Source: Frigoriglobus tundricola
GTDB lineage: Bacteria > Planctomycetota > Planctomycetia > Gemmatales > Gemmataceae
Reading direction: 5' to 3'
Assembly: GCF_013128195.2 (NCBI RefSeq)
Contig: NZ_CP053452.2
Location: forward strand, 1,922,001-1,986,000
DNA: 64,000 bases
In this document: positions 41,820 to 50,741 of the stretch, one piece after another
How positions within the stretch are numbered: the stretch's first letter is position 1
Layout: the number at the start of each line of letters is the position of its first letter
Made by a program: the position numbers and the translations under genes
Notes under the pieces: generated by a model
The model's input: only the letters and a program-made list of their open reading frames with translations
The model's database searches: none
Told to the model about the DNA's origin: nothing

Positions 41820-42749
41820 ATGACCGCTTCCCGCGCCCGAAACAGGGCGTTCACGCTCATTGAGCTGCTGGTGGTGATCGCCATCATCGCGATCCTCATC
41901 GGCTTGCTCCTCCCGGCTGTCCAGAAGGTGCGCGAGGCCGCCGCCCGCATGAAGTGTTCCAACAACCTCAAGCAGTGGGGGCTGGCGCTGCACAACTTCC
42001 ACGACACGAACACGGCCTTTCCCATTGGCGCGAGTAACAGCCCGCGCCGGACGTGGGTCGTATACTTGTGGCCGTTCATCGAACAGACCGCCCTCGCCAC
42101 GCAGGCGGGAAACAACCCGGACCAGATCACGTTCTACCTGCCCCCGACCGTCGTCCAGAACTCCAAAACCGGCCTGTTGTGCGCGCAACCGTCCCTCTAC
42201 TTCTGCCCCAGTGACCGCAGCAACCCGTTCAATCTGGCCGACCCGTACTGGCGGTCCCGCGGCAGCTACGTGGTCAACTGGGGCAATGCCACTGTCGGCG
42301 GAACGGCACTGGGTGGCGCACCGTTCGGCTGGAACGGCGGCAACCCGGCCGCACCCTGGAAGACCAAACTGACTGACATCACCGACGGCACCTCCAACAC
42401 GCTGATGATGTCCGAAATCATCGTCGCCAAGTCGGACTCGGACCAGGACGCGCGGGGCGACTTCTTCAACGACGATTCGGGCGACGTGGCGTTCGAGTTC
42501 ATGACCCTGTACCCGCCGAACAGCCCGTCGCCCGACCTGAACCGGTGCTTCGCGAACGGCGACCCGATGATGCCGTGCACCTCCCAGTACCAGACGGGGG
42601 GCTACGCGGCCGCCCGGAGCCGGCATACGGGCGGGGTGAACGCCGCCCTGTGTGACGGCAGCATCCGGTTCTTCACCAACGGCACCGACACCAACAGCTG
42701 GTCCTACATGGGCACTTCCCAGGGCGGCGAAGTCATTCCCAATCCGTAA
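41820..42749 (+). CDS. DUF1559 protein with prepilin N-terminus
   Basis: 309 residues. A prepilin-type leader [20 protein letters not shown] with the Phe-Thr-Leu-Ile-Glu cleavage site, a long hydrophobic helix and the standard DUF1559 continuation [21 protein letters not shown]-terminal [20 protein letters not shown] and the near-terminal [19 protein letters not shown] are also typical. DUF1559 proteins are abundant in Planctomycetes and are thought to be type II-like pseudopilins; the function is unproven. A small lipoprotein follows after 12 bp, the usual arrangement. Confidence 0.95.
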   Translation: MTASRARNRAFTLIELLVVIAIIAILIGLLLPAVQKVREAAARMKCSNNLKQWGLALHNFHDTNTAFPIGASNSPRRTWVVYLWPFIEQTALATQAGNNPDQITFYLPPTVVQNSKTGLLCAQPSLYFCPSDRSNPFNLADPYWRSRGSYVVNWGNATVGGTALGGAPFGWNGGNPAAPWKTKLTDITDGTSNTLMMSEIIVAKSDSDQDARGDFFNDDSGDVAFEFMTLYPPNSPSPDLNRCFANGDPMMPCTSQYQTGGYAAARSRHTGGVNAALCDGSIRFFTNGTDTNSWSYMGTSQGGEVIPNP

Positions 42750-42761
42750 CCGGAGCCTTTC

Positions 42762-43175
42762 ATGCGTTGGGTTCGTTGTGGCGGGATGGCCGCGCTCGTC
42801 GCGGCCGTCGGCCTGACCGTCGGGTGCGGCGGGGGGGGCTCCGGCGCCGAAGTGTCGGGGACCGTCGCCTACGAAGGCAAACCGGTCGAAGACGGGGCCA
42901 TCACCTTTTTTCTGGCCGACGGCAAAGGCGCGACCGGCGGCACCATTAAGGGTGGCAAATACACCGCCACCAAGGTGCCGATCGGGAACGTGAAGGTGAC
43001 GATCACGGGCAAAAAGGTGGTCGGAAAGAAGAAAGCGTACAACACGCCCGATAGCCCGGAGGTGGAGCAGACCGCCGAACTGCTCCCCCCGAAGTACAGC
43101 GCGAAGGACAAGACCGAATTGACCTTCGAGGTCAAAACGGGCGCCAACGAGAAGAACTGGGATCTGGCCAAATAG
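42762..43175 (+). CDS. Small lipoprotein partner of the DUF1559 gene
   Basis: 137 residues. Lipobox LTVGC at residues 18-22 after a hydrophobic leader, then a Gly-rich linker and one beta-sandwich (VSGTVAYEGKPVEDGAITFF), a carboxypeptidase-regulatory-like fold. Such proteins follow DUF1559 genes in many planctomycetes. It probably sits on the periplasmic side of a membrane and may interact with the pseudopilin. Confidence 0.85.
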   Translation: MRWVRCGGMAALVAAVGLTVGCGGGGSGAEVSGTVAYEGKPVEDGAITFFLADGKGATGGTIKGGKYTATKVPIGNVKVTITGKKVVGKKKAYNTPDSPEVEQTAELLPPKYSAKDKTELTFEVKTGANEKNWDLAK

Positions 43176-43292
43176 TTCCGCTCACGGGCGGGGTTCGCCC
43201 CGCTCACTTCACCGCGCGGCCTCCGGAGCGGGTGGCGTGACGTCTCACGCACGGGCGGCTACAATCGCCGACACCCACCGTGAGGGCTTGCG

Positions 43293-44246
43293 ATGCCGTC
43301 CCGTCCGTTCGCCATCTACCACGAGCACCCCGATTGGTTCCGCCCGCTGTTCGCGGAACTTGAGCGCCGCGCCATTCCGTTCGTGCGCCTCGACCCGCGC
43401 GCGCACGTCTACGACCCGGCCGAAGTGGCTTCGCCCTACGCCCTCGTGTTCAACCGCATGAGCCCGTCCGCTTACCTACGCGGCGGCGTACAGGGCACGT
43501 TCTTCACGGTCGCGTACCTGGCGCACCTCGAGCGGCTCGGCGTGCCGGTCGTGAACGGGCGGAAGGGCTTCGAGATCGAGATCTCCAAGGGGCGTCAACT
43601 GACGCTGCTCGAATCGCTCGGCCTGGCGTACCCGCGGGCGCGGGTCATCAATCACGGCTCCAAAGCCGTCGAAGCCGCCGAGGGGCTGCGGTTCCCGGTC
43701 GTGGTGAAGGCCAACATCGGCGGGAGCGGCGCGGGCATTGTGAAGTTCGCGAACCGTGAGGTACTGGCCGCAGCGGCTGGTGCGAACCAGCTCGATCTCG
43801 GCGTCGACCACACGGCGCTCGTGCAGGAGTTCGTGCCCGCCCGCGGCGGGCACATCACCCGCGTCGAGACGCTCGGCGGGAAGTTCCTCTACGCGATCAA
43901 GGTGTACACCACGGGCGAATCGTTCAACCTCTGCCCCGCGGACATCTGCCAGCGCGCCGACGGCGTGGAACTCGTTCGCGCCGCGTGCCCCATCGACGCC
44001 CCGAAGACCGGATTGAAAGTCGAGGGGTACACGCCGCCGCCGGACGTGATCGCCGCGTGCGAAGCGATCATGCAGACCGCGGGGATTGATGTGGGCGGGA
44101 TCGAGTACATGGTCGATGACCGCGACGGTAAGATCGTCTATTACGACATCAACGCGCTCTCCAACTTCGTCGCCGACGCCCCGAACGTGGTCGGGTTCGA
44201 CCCGTTCGCGCGGCTGGTGGATTACCTGGTGAAGCGCGCGGGCTGA
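43293..44246 (+). CDS. ATP-grasp enzyme (RimK-like)
   Basis: 317 residues. ATP-grasp core: FPVVVKANIGGSGAGIVKF (ATP-binding strand with Lys and glycine loop), LVQEFVPARGGHITRVETLG and the metal-binding GIEYMVDDRDGKIVYYDINA. The N-terminal domain begins AIYHEHPDWF. It ligates a carboxylate to an amine or thiol; the substrate is unknown. The 117-bp gap upstream holds the stop of the lipoprotein and a G/C-rich stretch with no gene. Confidence 0.83.
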   Translation: MPSRPFAIYHEHPDWFRPLFAELERRAIPFVRLDPRAHVYDPAEVASPYALVFNRMSPSAYLRGGVQGTFFTVAYLAHLERLGVPVVNGRKGFEIEISKGRQLTLLESLGLAYPRARVINHGSKAVEAAEGLRFPVVVKANIGGSGAGIVKFANREVLAAAAGANQLDLGVDHTALVQEFVPARGGHITRVETLGGKFLYAIKVYTTGESFNLCPADICQRADGVELVRAACPIDAPKTGLKVEGYTPPPDVIAACEAIMQTAGIDVGGIEYMVDDRDGKIVYYDINALSNFVADAPNVVGFDPFARLVDYLVKRAG

Positions 44247-44251
44247 TGTCC

Positions 44252-44368
44252 TCCTGGGACCGCGGGCGTCCCGCCCGCTCGCTGCACGATCCCATGAACG
44301 TTGCGAGACTTTCTGGTAGCGAACAGAATCCTATTGGTTTTGCGGGCGGGACGCCCGCGGTCCCAGGA
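44252..44368. repeat. Perfect inverted repeat, 27-bp arms
   Basis: Arms 44252-44278 and 44342-44368 are exact complements (TCCTGGGACCGCGGGCGTCC and continuation). It begins 5 bp after the ATP-grasp stop and ends 8 bp before the next start. The 63-bp middle is moderately AT-rich. Would form a very stable hairpin in the transcript. Confidence 0.9.
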
Positions 44369-44376
44369 ATTGCCCC

Positions 44377-45405
44377 ATGCGCTACGGTTACTGGATGCCC
44401 GTGTTCGGCGGGTGGCTGCGGAACGTGGACGACGAGCACATGGCTCCCACCTGGGAGTACAGCAAGCGGCTCGCGATTCGCTCGGAGCAGATCGGGTTCG
44501 ATCTGTCGCTCGTCGCGGAGCTGAACCTCAACGACATCAAGGGCGAAGAGGCCCCGTCCCTCGATGCCTGGAGTACCGCGGCGGCGCTCACGGCGGTCAC
44601 GTCGAAGCTGGAGCTGATGGTCGCGGTGCGGCCCACGTTCCACAACCCCGCGCTCCTCGCGAAGCAGGCCGCGAACATCGACCACATCGGCGGCGGCGGG
44701 CGGCTGTCGCTCAACGTCGTGTCGAGCTGGTGGAAGGACGAGGCCACCAAGTACGGCGTCCACTTCGAGCAGCACGACGACCGGTACGCCCGCACCGCGG
44801 AATGGCTCTCCGTGGTCGACGGCGTATGGAAGCAGGACCATTTCAGCTTCGAGGGCAAGTTCTACAAGGTCGCGGACAACGTGCTCCAGCCGAAGCCCGT
44901 GACGCGCCCGCGGCCGGTGATTTACGCCGGCGGCGAGTCCGAGGCGGCGAAGAACCTGATCGCGAAGACGTGCGACGCCTACGTGATGCACGGCGACCCG
45001 CCGGAGCGAATCGCCCAGAAGATCGCCGACATGCGCAAGCGCCGCGAGGGCTTCGGGCTGGGGCCGATGATCTACGGCGTCGCGGGGTACAGCATCGTGC
45101 GGAACTCGGAGAGCGAAACGAAGGCGGAACTGGCCCGGATCACGGACGTGAAGCAGTCCGCTGCCGGGTACAACAACTACCAACAGTGGCTCGCCGGCAC
45201 GCAGCTCGAACAACAGGTATCGCTGGAGGACTACTCCGTGTCCAACCGCGGTCTGCGTGCGGGGCTGGTCGGCACCCCACAGCAGGTGTTGGATCGCGTG
45301 AAACAGTTCGAGGCCGCCGGCGTGAACCTGCTGCTGCTCCAGTGCAGCCCGCAGTTGGAGGAGATGGAGCGCTTCGCGGAGCAGGTGATCCGGCCGAGCC
45401 GGTGA
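44377..45405 (+). CDS. LLM-class flavin-dependent monooxygenase (SsuD/SfnG-like)
   Basis: 342 residues. Bacterial luciferase-like fold: the N-terminal RYGYWMPVFGGWLR, LELMVAVRPTFHNPALLAKQ, RLSLNVVSSWWKDEATKYG and RPVIYAGGESEAAKNLI are the conserved blocks of two-component flavin sulfonate/sulfone monooxygenases. It would use reduced FMN and O2. Interesting with the sulfopyruvate-type decarboxylase 27 kb away, but no direct link is visible. ATG at 44377 follows the palindrome. Confidence 0.88.
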   Translation: MRYGYWMPVFGGWLRNVDDEHMAPTWEYSKRLAIRSEQIGFDLSLVAELNLNDIKGEEAPSLDAWSTAAALTAVTSKLELMVAVRPTFHNPALLAKQAANIDHIGGGGRLSLNVVSSWWKDEATKYGVHFEQHDDRYARTAEWLSVVDGVWKQDHFSFEGKFYKVADNVLQPKPVTRPRPVIYAGGESEAAKNLIAKTCDAYVMHGDPPERIAQKIADMRKRREGFGLGPMIYGVAGYSIVRNSESETKAELARITDVKQSAAGYNNYQQWLAGTQLEQQVSLEDYSVSNRGLRAGLVGTPQQVLDRVKQFEAAGVNLLLLQCSPQLEEMERFAEQVIRPSR

Positions 45406-45497
45406 GGGGAAGACACACGGATCAACTTCTGACGCAGCAGTGATGGTATAATCCGCGCGGCCCGGAATGAGCCATCGGGTGTTGGGTTCCGGGTCCG

Positions 45498-45644
45498 GGT
45501 TTTCAGCCGGACGGGCTGAGATTCCTCAGCCCTGGGCGACCGCGTTCGCGTGGTGTCGGTTGCGTTCGCGTGGCGTACGGATTTCATTGCGGGACCAGGG
45601 CGTTGCCCTGGGCTGAGGAATCTCAGCCCGTCCGGCTGAAAACC
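45498..45644. repeat. Near-perfect inverted repeat, 40-bp arms
   Basis: Arms 45498-45537 and 45605-45644 match at 39 of 40 positions (GGTTTTCAGCCGGACGGGCT onward). The 67-bp centre contains two GCGTTCGCGTGG strings about 20 bp apart. It lies in the 413-bp gap 45406-45818 between two same-strand genes; the rest of the gap shows nothing but a T-rich promoter-like stretch before 45819. Confidence 0.92.
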
Positions 45645-45818
45645 ATAACGGTTCAACTCACACCGTGCGGAGTGTACCCGGCGGGCTAAAGCGGCCTCAC
45701 GATCTGATCAATTTGCCATCTTGTCGGGATAGAATAGAGGAGCCTTTCATCATTCCGAGCGTTTGTGCTGCTATTGCGTGAGCCGCCGACCCACTGCAAC
45801 AATTTGTCAAGTCTCTCC

Positions 45819-47411
45819 ATGAACCCCATTCAGCTCATCAAGTTCGCCCTCGGCGGCCTCTGGCGGCAGAAGGTGCGCACCGCGCTCACCCTGGTCGGGG
45901 TGACGGTCGGCACGTGCGCGCTGGCGTTCAGCCTGGCGCTGGGCCTGGGGCTGCGGGCGTTCATCGATACCGAGTTCAAGAGCCGTGACAACTTCTGGCG
46001 GGTGCTCGTCCGCGTGGAGGAGCCGCCGCCGGACGAGAAGACCGCGCCGCCGGAGAAGATCACCGTTATCGGGAACATGTCCGCCGAGCGCGTGGCCCGC
46101 ATCCGCGAGGCGCTGATCGAGAAGTACCAGAACAGCCACGCGCCGCGGACACCGAAGCTCATCACGCCGGACGACCTCCGTGCGCTCGCGCAACTGCCCG
46201 GCGTGGCCGAGGTGCGCACGTTCCGCCTCGGCGACGGTCGCCTGTGGGCGGACACCGCCGACAAGCCCGCCGCCGTGTCGGTCACGAGCGGCCCGCTCGA
46301 TGACCTCGCCCCGCGGCTCCTCGTCGGCCGGTTGCCCGACGCGCCGGATGCGGACGAAGTGGTCGTGTCCGAGTTCGCGCTCTATCAGCTCGGCGTGCGC
46401 GACGACACCGAACTGGAGACCGTAATCGGCCGCCCGGTGCGCCTCGATGTGGGCGGGGTGAAAAACGCCCAGGCGGCCGCGCTGGCCCGCGCGCTGATGG
46501 GCCACAAACCGCCGGACGAACTCACCCGCGGGCAGATCCAGGCGCTCGAGAAACTCACCCGGGCGCTGCCGCAGAAGATCGACCAGTTCGATCTGAGCCT
46601 CGCGGAAAAGCGCGAACTCCAGAAGTTGCTCGAACCGGCGCCGGAGCCGACCCAGGAGCGGGCGCACGAGTCCGGCAAGACCGCGAGTGGCACCTACCGC
46701 GTGTGCGGCGTGGCCCGCCTCATGACGCGCGAGGACCGGAAGAAGACGACCCCGCTGGACTCCTGGGAGCTGACACACGCCGACGTCTTCCTGCCGCCCG
46801 CAACGGGCGACAGGCTGTTCGGCCGACTGCCGTGGGTGAAAGAGGGCGGGTTCCTGAGCGCCGACGTGCGGGTGACGCCGGGCGGCGACCTGCCCGGTAC
46901 GGTGGCGGCGATCGAGGCGATGGGGTTCCGCACGCACTCCGGGGCGAAGTGGTTCGCGGCGGCCAAGCGCGAGGTGACGCTCATCGCCGCGGGGCTGAAC
47001 CTGTTCGCGATGATCGCGCTGTTCGTGGCCGCCGTGGGCATCACGAACACACTGGTCACGAGCGTGATCGAGCGGACCAAAGAGATCGGCATCCTGAGAG
47101 CGGTCGGGGCGACCCGCGGGCAGGTGATGGCGCTGTTCCTCCTGGAAGGCGCGATCATCGGCTCGGGCGGCGCGGCGCTGGGGCTGGCACTGGCGCGCGG
47201 GCTGGCGGCGTGGGGGGACGACTGGGTTCGGGGGCTGATTCAGGGCCAAATGGACGGCGACCGGATGCTCTCGACGACGATTTTCGTGTTCCCGTGGTGG
47301 CTGTGGGCCAGTTCGGTGTGCTTCGCGGTCGGGGTGACCACACTCGCGGCGCTGTACCCGGCCCGCCGGGCCGCGCAGATTCACCCGATTGAGGCGCTCC
47401 GGTACGGATGA
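45819..47411 (+). CDS. MacB/FtsX-type ABC transporter permease
   Basis: 530 residues. Topology of the MacB family: one N-terminal membrane helix (ALTLVGVTVGTCALAFSLAL), a large periplasmic domain of about 330 residues, then three C-terminal helices, with VIERTKEIGILRAVGATRGQ as the typical cytoplasmic motif. No ATPase is adjacent. The periplasmic domain is longer than usual and has a charged helical insertion near 230-300. Would transmit ATP hydrolysis to periplasmic movement or lipoprotein handling. Confidence 0.85.
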   Translation: MNPIQLIKFALGGLWRQKVRTALTLVGVTVGTCALAFSLALGLGLRAFIDTEFKSRDNFWRVLVRVEEPPPDEKTAPPEKITVIGNMSAERVARIREALIEKYQNSHAPRTPKLITPDDLRALAQLPGVAEVRTFRLGDGRLWADTADKPAAVSVTSGPLDDLAPRLLVGRLPDAPDADEVVVSEFALYQLGVRDDTELETVIGRPVRLDVGGVKNAQAAALARALMGHKPPDELTRGQIQALEKLTRALPQKIDQFDLSLAEKRELQKLLEPAPEPTQERAHESGKTASGTYRVCGVARLMTREDRKKTTPLDSWELTHADVFLPPATGDRLFGRLPWVKEGGFLSADVRVTPGGDLPGTVAAIEAMGFRTHSGAKWFAAAKREVTLIAAGLNLFAMIALFVAAVGITNTLVTSVIERTKEIGILRAVGATRGQVMALFLLEGAIIGSGGAALGLALARGLAAWGDDWVRGLIQGQMDGDRMLSTTIFVFPWWLWASSVCFAVGVTTLAALYPARRAAQIHPIEALRYG

Positions 47412-47456
47412 GCGCCATAAGGCATGGGCGGAGAAATAAGGTACCGCTTGCCCGCG

Positions 47457-47517
47457 TTGTGGTGCAGGCGTCCCGCCGGCTTCGACAAAGGCAGCAGGCG
47501 GGACGCCTGCACCACAA
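47457..47517. terminator. Perfect 21-bp inverted repeat after the permease
   Basis: TTGTGGTGCAGGCGTCCCGC and its complement (arms 47457-47477 and 47497-47517) around a 19-base loop, 46 bp after the permease stop. Stable hairpin with terminator-like position. The rest of the 396-bp gap to 47807 contains no gene that I can support. Confidence 0.75.
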
Positions 47518-47807
47518 GAAAAGCAACGGGTCGATCACCTTCCCGCTTCCTCTAACTCACGCCCGACCCGACGGCACCGTGGAAGCGACGGCGGTCGGTA
47601 CTCGCTTCGCCCTCGGCTCACGGGTCGCGTTTCGCGGCCTGTAGCGAAGTTCCCTGTTCCCCCGACCACAACGCCGGGGTAAACTACAGAAGTCGAGAAG
47701 TTTCTCCCGCCGCGCGATGTCCCCCACCGGTCCGCGCCGAAGCTAAGTGGTGTCCGGTCACCACCCCTTCGCCGCACCCCACCCGACAGTTGCCTGGAGC
47801 CGCCCCG

Positions 47808-49142
47808 ATGCTCGACATCGTGCTGAACCGCCGCCCCCACTCTGACTGTACCAACACAACTCGGCGCGACGTACTCCGTGCCGGAGCGCTCGCGGGTCTG
47901 TCGCTCCCGGCGCTCCTCCGAATGGAGGCACAGGCCGGGTCTCGAAAGGACGGATCGCTCTCGAAAGGCGCGCGGGCAAAATCGGTCGTTCTCGTGTACC
48001 TCGGCGGCGGGCTGTCGCACCACGACAGCTTCGACCCCAAGCCGGACGCGCCCGAAGACATCCGGGGCAAGTACACTCCGATCGAAACCGTGGTGCCGGG
48101 CCTTCGTGTGACGGACCGGCTGCCGCTCATGGCGAAGGTGATGGACAGGATCGCGCTGGTCCGCTCCGGCGCGCACAACAACGATCACCACGAGACCGCG
48201 ACCAACTGGGTGCTGTCCGGCCGGTTCGGGACGCCGTTCGGCGATTACCCGGCGGTCGGCGCGGTGGTCGCCCACGAAACCGGCTTCAGCGGCACGCTGC
48301 CCCCCTACGTCGCCGTGCCCCAGAACCCGTCGTTCACCTGGGAGCTGGGCAAATCGGCGTTCCTCGGCGGCCGGTACGAATCGTTCAAGGCGGGCGATCC
48401 GAACCAGGCCAGTTACAAGGTGCGGGACCTGACCGCCGGGGACGTGGACGCGAAAAGGGCCGCCCGCCGCGACACCATGCTAAAGGCCGTGGACGGACTG
48501 GCGAAGAAGGTGGAAGGCAACGACCAGATCGCGACCTACGACGAGTTCCACGCCCGCGCCCGGGACATGGTGCTGTCCACCGAGGCCCGCACCGCGTTCG
48601 CCATCGACCGCGAGCCCGACCGGTTGCGCGACCGGTACGGACGTACCACCGCGGGCCAGTCGATGCTGCTCGCCCGGCGGCTGGTGGACGCCGGCGTGCG
48701 GTTCGTCACCGTCAACTACGGCGGCTGGGACCACCACGGGAAGATTTTCGAGAGCCTCGACAAGAAGCTGCCGGAGTTCGACCGCGCCGTGTCGGCACTG
48801 GTCGAAGACATGCACGCCCGCGGGTCGTTCGAGCACACGCTCCTCGTGGTGATGGGCGAGTTCGGCCGCACGCCGAAGATCAACAAGGACGCCGGCCGCG
48901 ACCACTGGGGCCAGGCCGCGTCGCTCCTGTTCGCCGGTGCCGGGGTGAAGCCGGGGCTGGTGCTGGGCAAGACCGACAAGCACGGCGCGTACACCACGCA
49001 GCGCCCGGTGACGCCGGCGGACGTGACGCACACCATCCTCGACGCGATCGGCATCGACCCGCGCAAGCAACTGACCACGCCCGACGGCCGCCCCATCGAG
49101 ATCCTCGATCAGGGCGAAACCGTGAAGGAACTGTTCGTGTGA
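47808..49142 (+). CDS. DUF1501 protein, Tat-type leader
   Basis: 444 residues. Leader TTRRDVLRAGALAGLSLPAL with twin Arg, then VLVYLGGGLSHHDSFDPKPD, the opening of DUF1501, and VNYGGWDHHGKIFESLDKKL, VVMGEFGRTPKINKDAGRDH with a C-terminal GRPIEILDQGETVKELF. DUF1501 is an alkaline-phosphatase/sulfatase-like superfamily very expanded in planctomycetes. Exported to the periplasm or surface. ATG at 47808 starts just before the family block; another at 47790 adds six residues. Confidence 0.93.
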   Translation: MLDIVLNRRPHSDCTNTTRRDVLRAGALAGLSLPALLRMEAQAGSRKDGSLSKGARAKSVVLVYLGGGLSHHDSFDPKPDAPEDIRGKYTPIETVVPGLRVTDRLPLMAKVMDRIALVRSGAHNNDHHETATNWVLSGRFGTPFGDYPAVGAVVAHETGFSGTLPPYVAVPQNPSFTWELGKSAFLGGRYESFKAGDPNQASYKVRDLTAGDVDAKRAARRDTMLKAVDGLAKKVEGNDQIATYDEFHARARDMVLSTEARTAFAIDREPDRLRDRYGRTTAGQSMLLARRLVDAGVRFVTVNYGGWDHHGKIFESLDKKLPEFDRAVSALVEDMHARGSFEHTLLVVMGEFGRTPKINKDAGRDHWGQAASLLFAGAGVKPGLVLGKTDKHGAYTTQRPVTPADVTHTILDAIGIDPRKQLTTPDGRPIEILDQGETVKELFV

Positions 49143-49200
49143 TAACTTCCCCACAGGGCTCCCGCCCTGTGGCTCGTTCTGTAAACTCTTTGCGTGGCCC

Positions 49201-49968
49201 ATGCAGCGACTGCTCTGTCTCTTCGTTCTCCCGCTGGCGCTCGCTGCTTCCGTCGCGTCTCAGGAGAAAAAGCCGCCCGAGAAGAAAGTCCCGCCGCCCC
49301 GGATTCTGTACGCGGTGCCGCTCGTCGCCAAGCCCGGCGAAAAGCAGAAGCTCGCGCTGCGCGGAATGAATCTTGCGGCTGTCAAAGAGGTGAAGGCATC
49401 GGGGGCCGACGCCGCGCAGGTGAAGGTGCTCGGCGCGAAGGGCGTCGGCGTGCCGAACAACTATCCCGGTGAACGCGTCGGCGATTCCGAGGTCGAGATC
49501 GAACTCGTGCTGCCAAAGGACGCGAAGCCCGGTGCGGTGAAACTCACGGCCGTTGGCCCCGGCGGCGAATCGAACGCGTACACCGTGCTCGTGCGCGACG
49601 AACTCCCGGCGGTGATCGAGAAAGAAGAGAACGGCGGCTTCGACACCGCGCAGGTGCTCACGCGGCCGTGCGCCGTCGAGGGCACCATCAAGGGCGAGCG
49701 CGACGTGGATGTGTTCACGTTCGCGGGCAAAAAAGGCGACAAAGTAACTGTCGAGGTTCAGGCCGCGCGGTTCGGCTCGCCGCTGGACGGCTTCCTGACC
49801 GTTTACGACGCCGACCGAAAAGTGGTCGCCTCGGCCGACGACGAAAACGGCTCGGCGGACCCGGTGGTGACCGTCACGCTCCCCAAGGACGGTGCGTACT
49901 TCATCGCCCTGATCGATGCCCACGACCTGGGCGGCCCGAACTTCGCTTACCGTTTAGTTGTGAAGTAG
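49201..49968 (+). CDS. Exported protein with PPC (pre-peptidase C-terminal) domain
   Basis: 255 residues. Signal peptide QRLLCLFVLPLALAASVAS, an IPT/TIG-like domain (GEKQKLALRGMNL) and a C-terminal PPC domain (VDVFTFAGKKGDKVTVEVQA, DGAYFIALIDAHDLGGPNFA). It lies 58 bp after the DUF1501 gene and is usually found with such exported sulfatase-like proteins. Structural or sugar-binding role is likely. Confidence 0.85.
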   Translation: MQRLLCLFVLPLALAASVASQEKKPPEKKVPPPRILYAVPLVAKPGEKQKLALRGMNLAAVKEVKASGADAAQVKVLGAKGVGVPNNYPGERVGDSEVEIELVLPKDAKPGAVKLTAVGPGGESNAYTVLVRDELPAVIEKEENGGFDTAQVLTRPCAVEGTIKGERDVDVFTFAGKKGDKVTVEVQAARFGSPLDGFLTVYDADRKVVASADDENGSADPVVTVTLPKDGAYFIALIDAHDLGGPNFAYRLVVK

Positions 49969-50114
49969 GCCCGATGAGCGGCCGGTATAATCCGACCCGA
50001 TAACCGACCCCACCGAGGGCGACTGCGTTTGCAGAACCCGGGAAACGAGTTATAATTTCCGTAGGCGACAGCACCCTCTTTTCATACTGTTGCCCACATT
50101 TGCACGGGGACGAC

Positions 50115-50543
50115 ATGCCGCACCCCAAGCGCTCTGCCCCCACCGAAACCTTCCCCCCCGGCTCCGTTCTCGGCGTTCTGGCCGAGCGGTCGCAACTCGA
50201 CTTCGAACTCGAGTTTCTCGGGAAAATCCTGGGCGCCGTACCGGACTACGCCGACGCGCTCCGCGCCCAGGCCTGTAACCTGACCCTCAAGGGCCGCCTG
50301 AAAGACGGCCTGGCGGTGGACGAGAAACTCGTCACCGTGCGCCCGACCGACCCCACGGCCCACTACAACCTCGCCTGCCGGTACGCGCTGCTCAAGCAGC
50401 GGGACAAGGCGCTCACCGCGCTCCGCAGGGCCGTCGAACTCGGGTACCGCGACTTCGAATTCATGCTCGAGGACCACGACCTGGACTCCATCCGAAAAGA
50501 TCCACGGTTCCGCAAGCTGGTCAAAGAATTCAAGGGACAGTAA
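50115..50543 (+). CDS. TPR-like protein
   Basis: 142 residues from ATG at 50115, with CACGGGGA upstream. Three TPR-like helix pairs (ERSQLDFELEFLGKILGAVP, DYADALRAQACNLTLKGRL, HYNLACRYALLKQRDKALTA) and a C-terminal FMLEDHDLDSIRKDPRFRKL, typical of TPR tails. It would be a protein-protein interaction module. Upstream is the A/T-rich promoter-like stretch after the PPC gene. Confidence 0.8.
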   Translation: MPHPKRSAPTETFPPGSVLGVLAERSQLDFELEFLGKILGAVPDYADALRAQACNLTLKGRLKDGLAVDEKLVTVRPTDPTAHYNLACRYALLKQRDKALTALRRAVELGYRDFEFMLEDHDLDSIRKDPRFRKLVKEFKGQ

Positions 50544-50554
50544 GATGAAGATGT

Positions 50555-50722
50555 GAAGAGTTTCATCGGCAGGTTGCGCGGGCAGGCGCGCGTTCGAAGT
50601 GGGGGAACCGGAGCGGGAGAACCATCGGGCGGTCCGAATACGCCCCATCTCTTTGCGCCGGTTCCCTTGTGGACAGTCTTCAAATCCGCGCCTGTCTGCG
50701 TAACCTGTTGATGAAACTCTTC
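50555..50722. repeat. Imperfect inverted repeat, 36-bp arms
   Basis: Arms 50555-50590 and 50687-50722 match at about 30 of 36 positions (GAAGAGTTTCATC..CAGGTT and its complement). It fills nearly all of the 198-bp gap before the CoA-transferase gene. Differs in sequence from the other palindromes here. Confidence 0.75.
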
Positions 50723-50741
50723 CACTTTTTCCACCGGTTCT

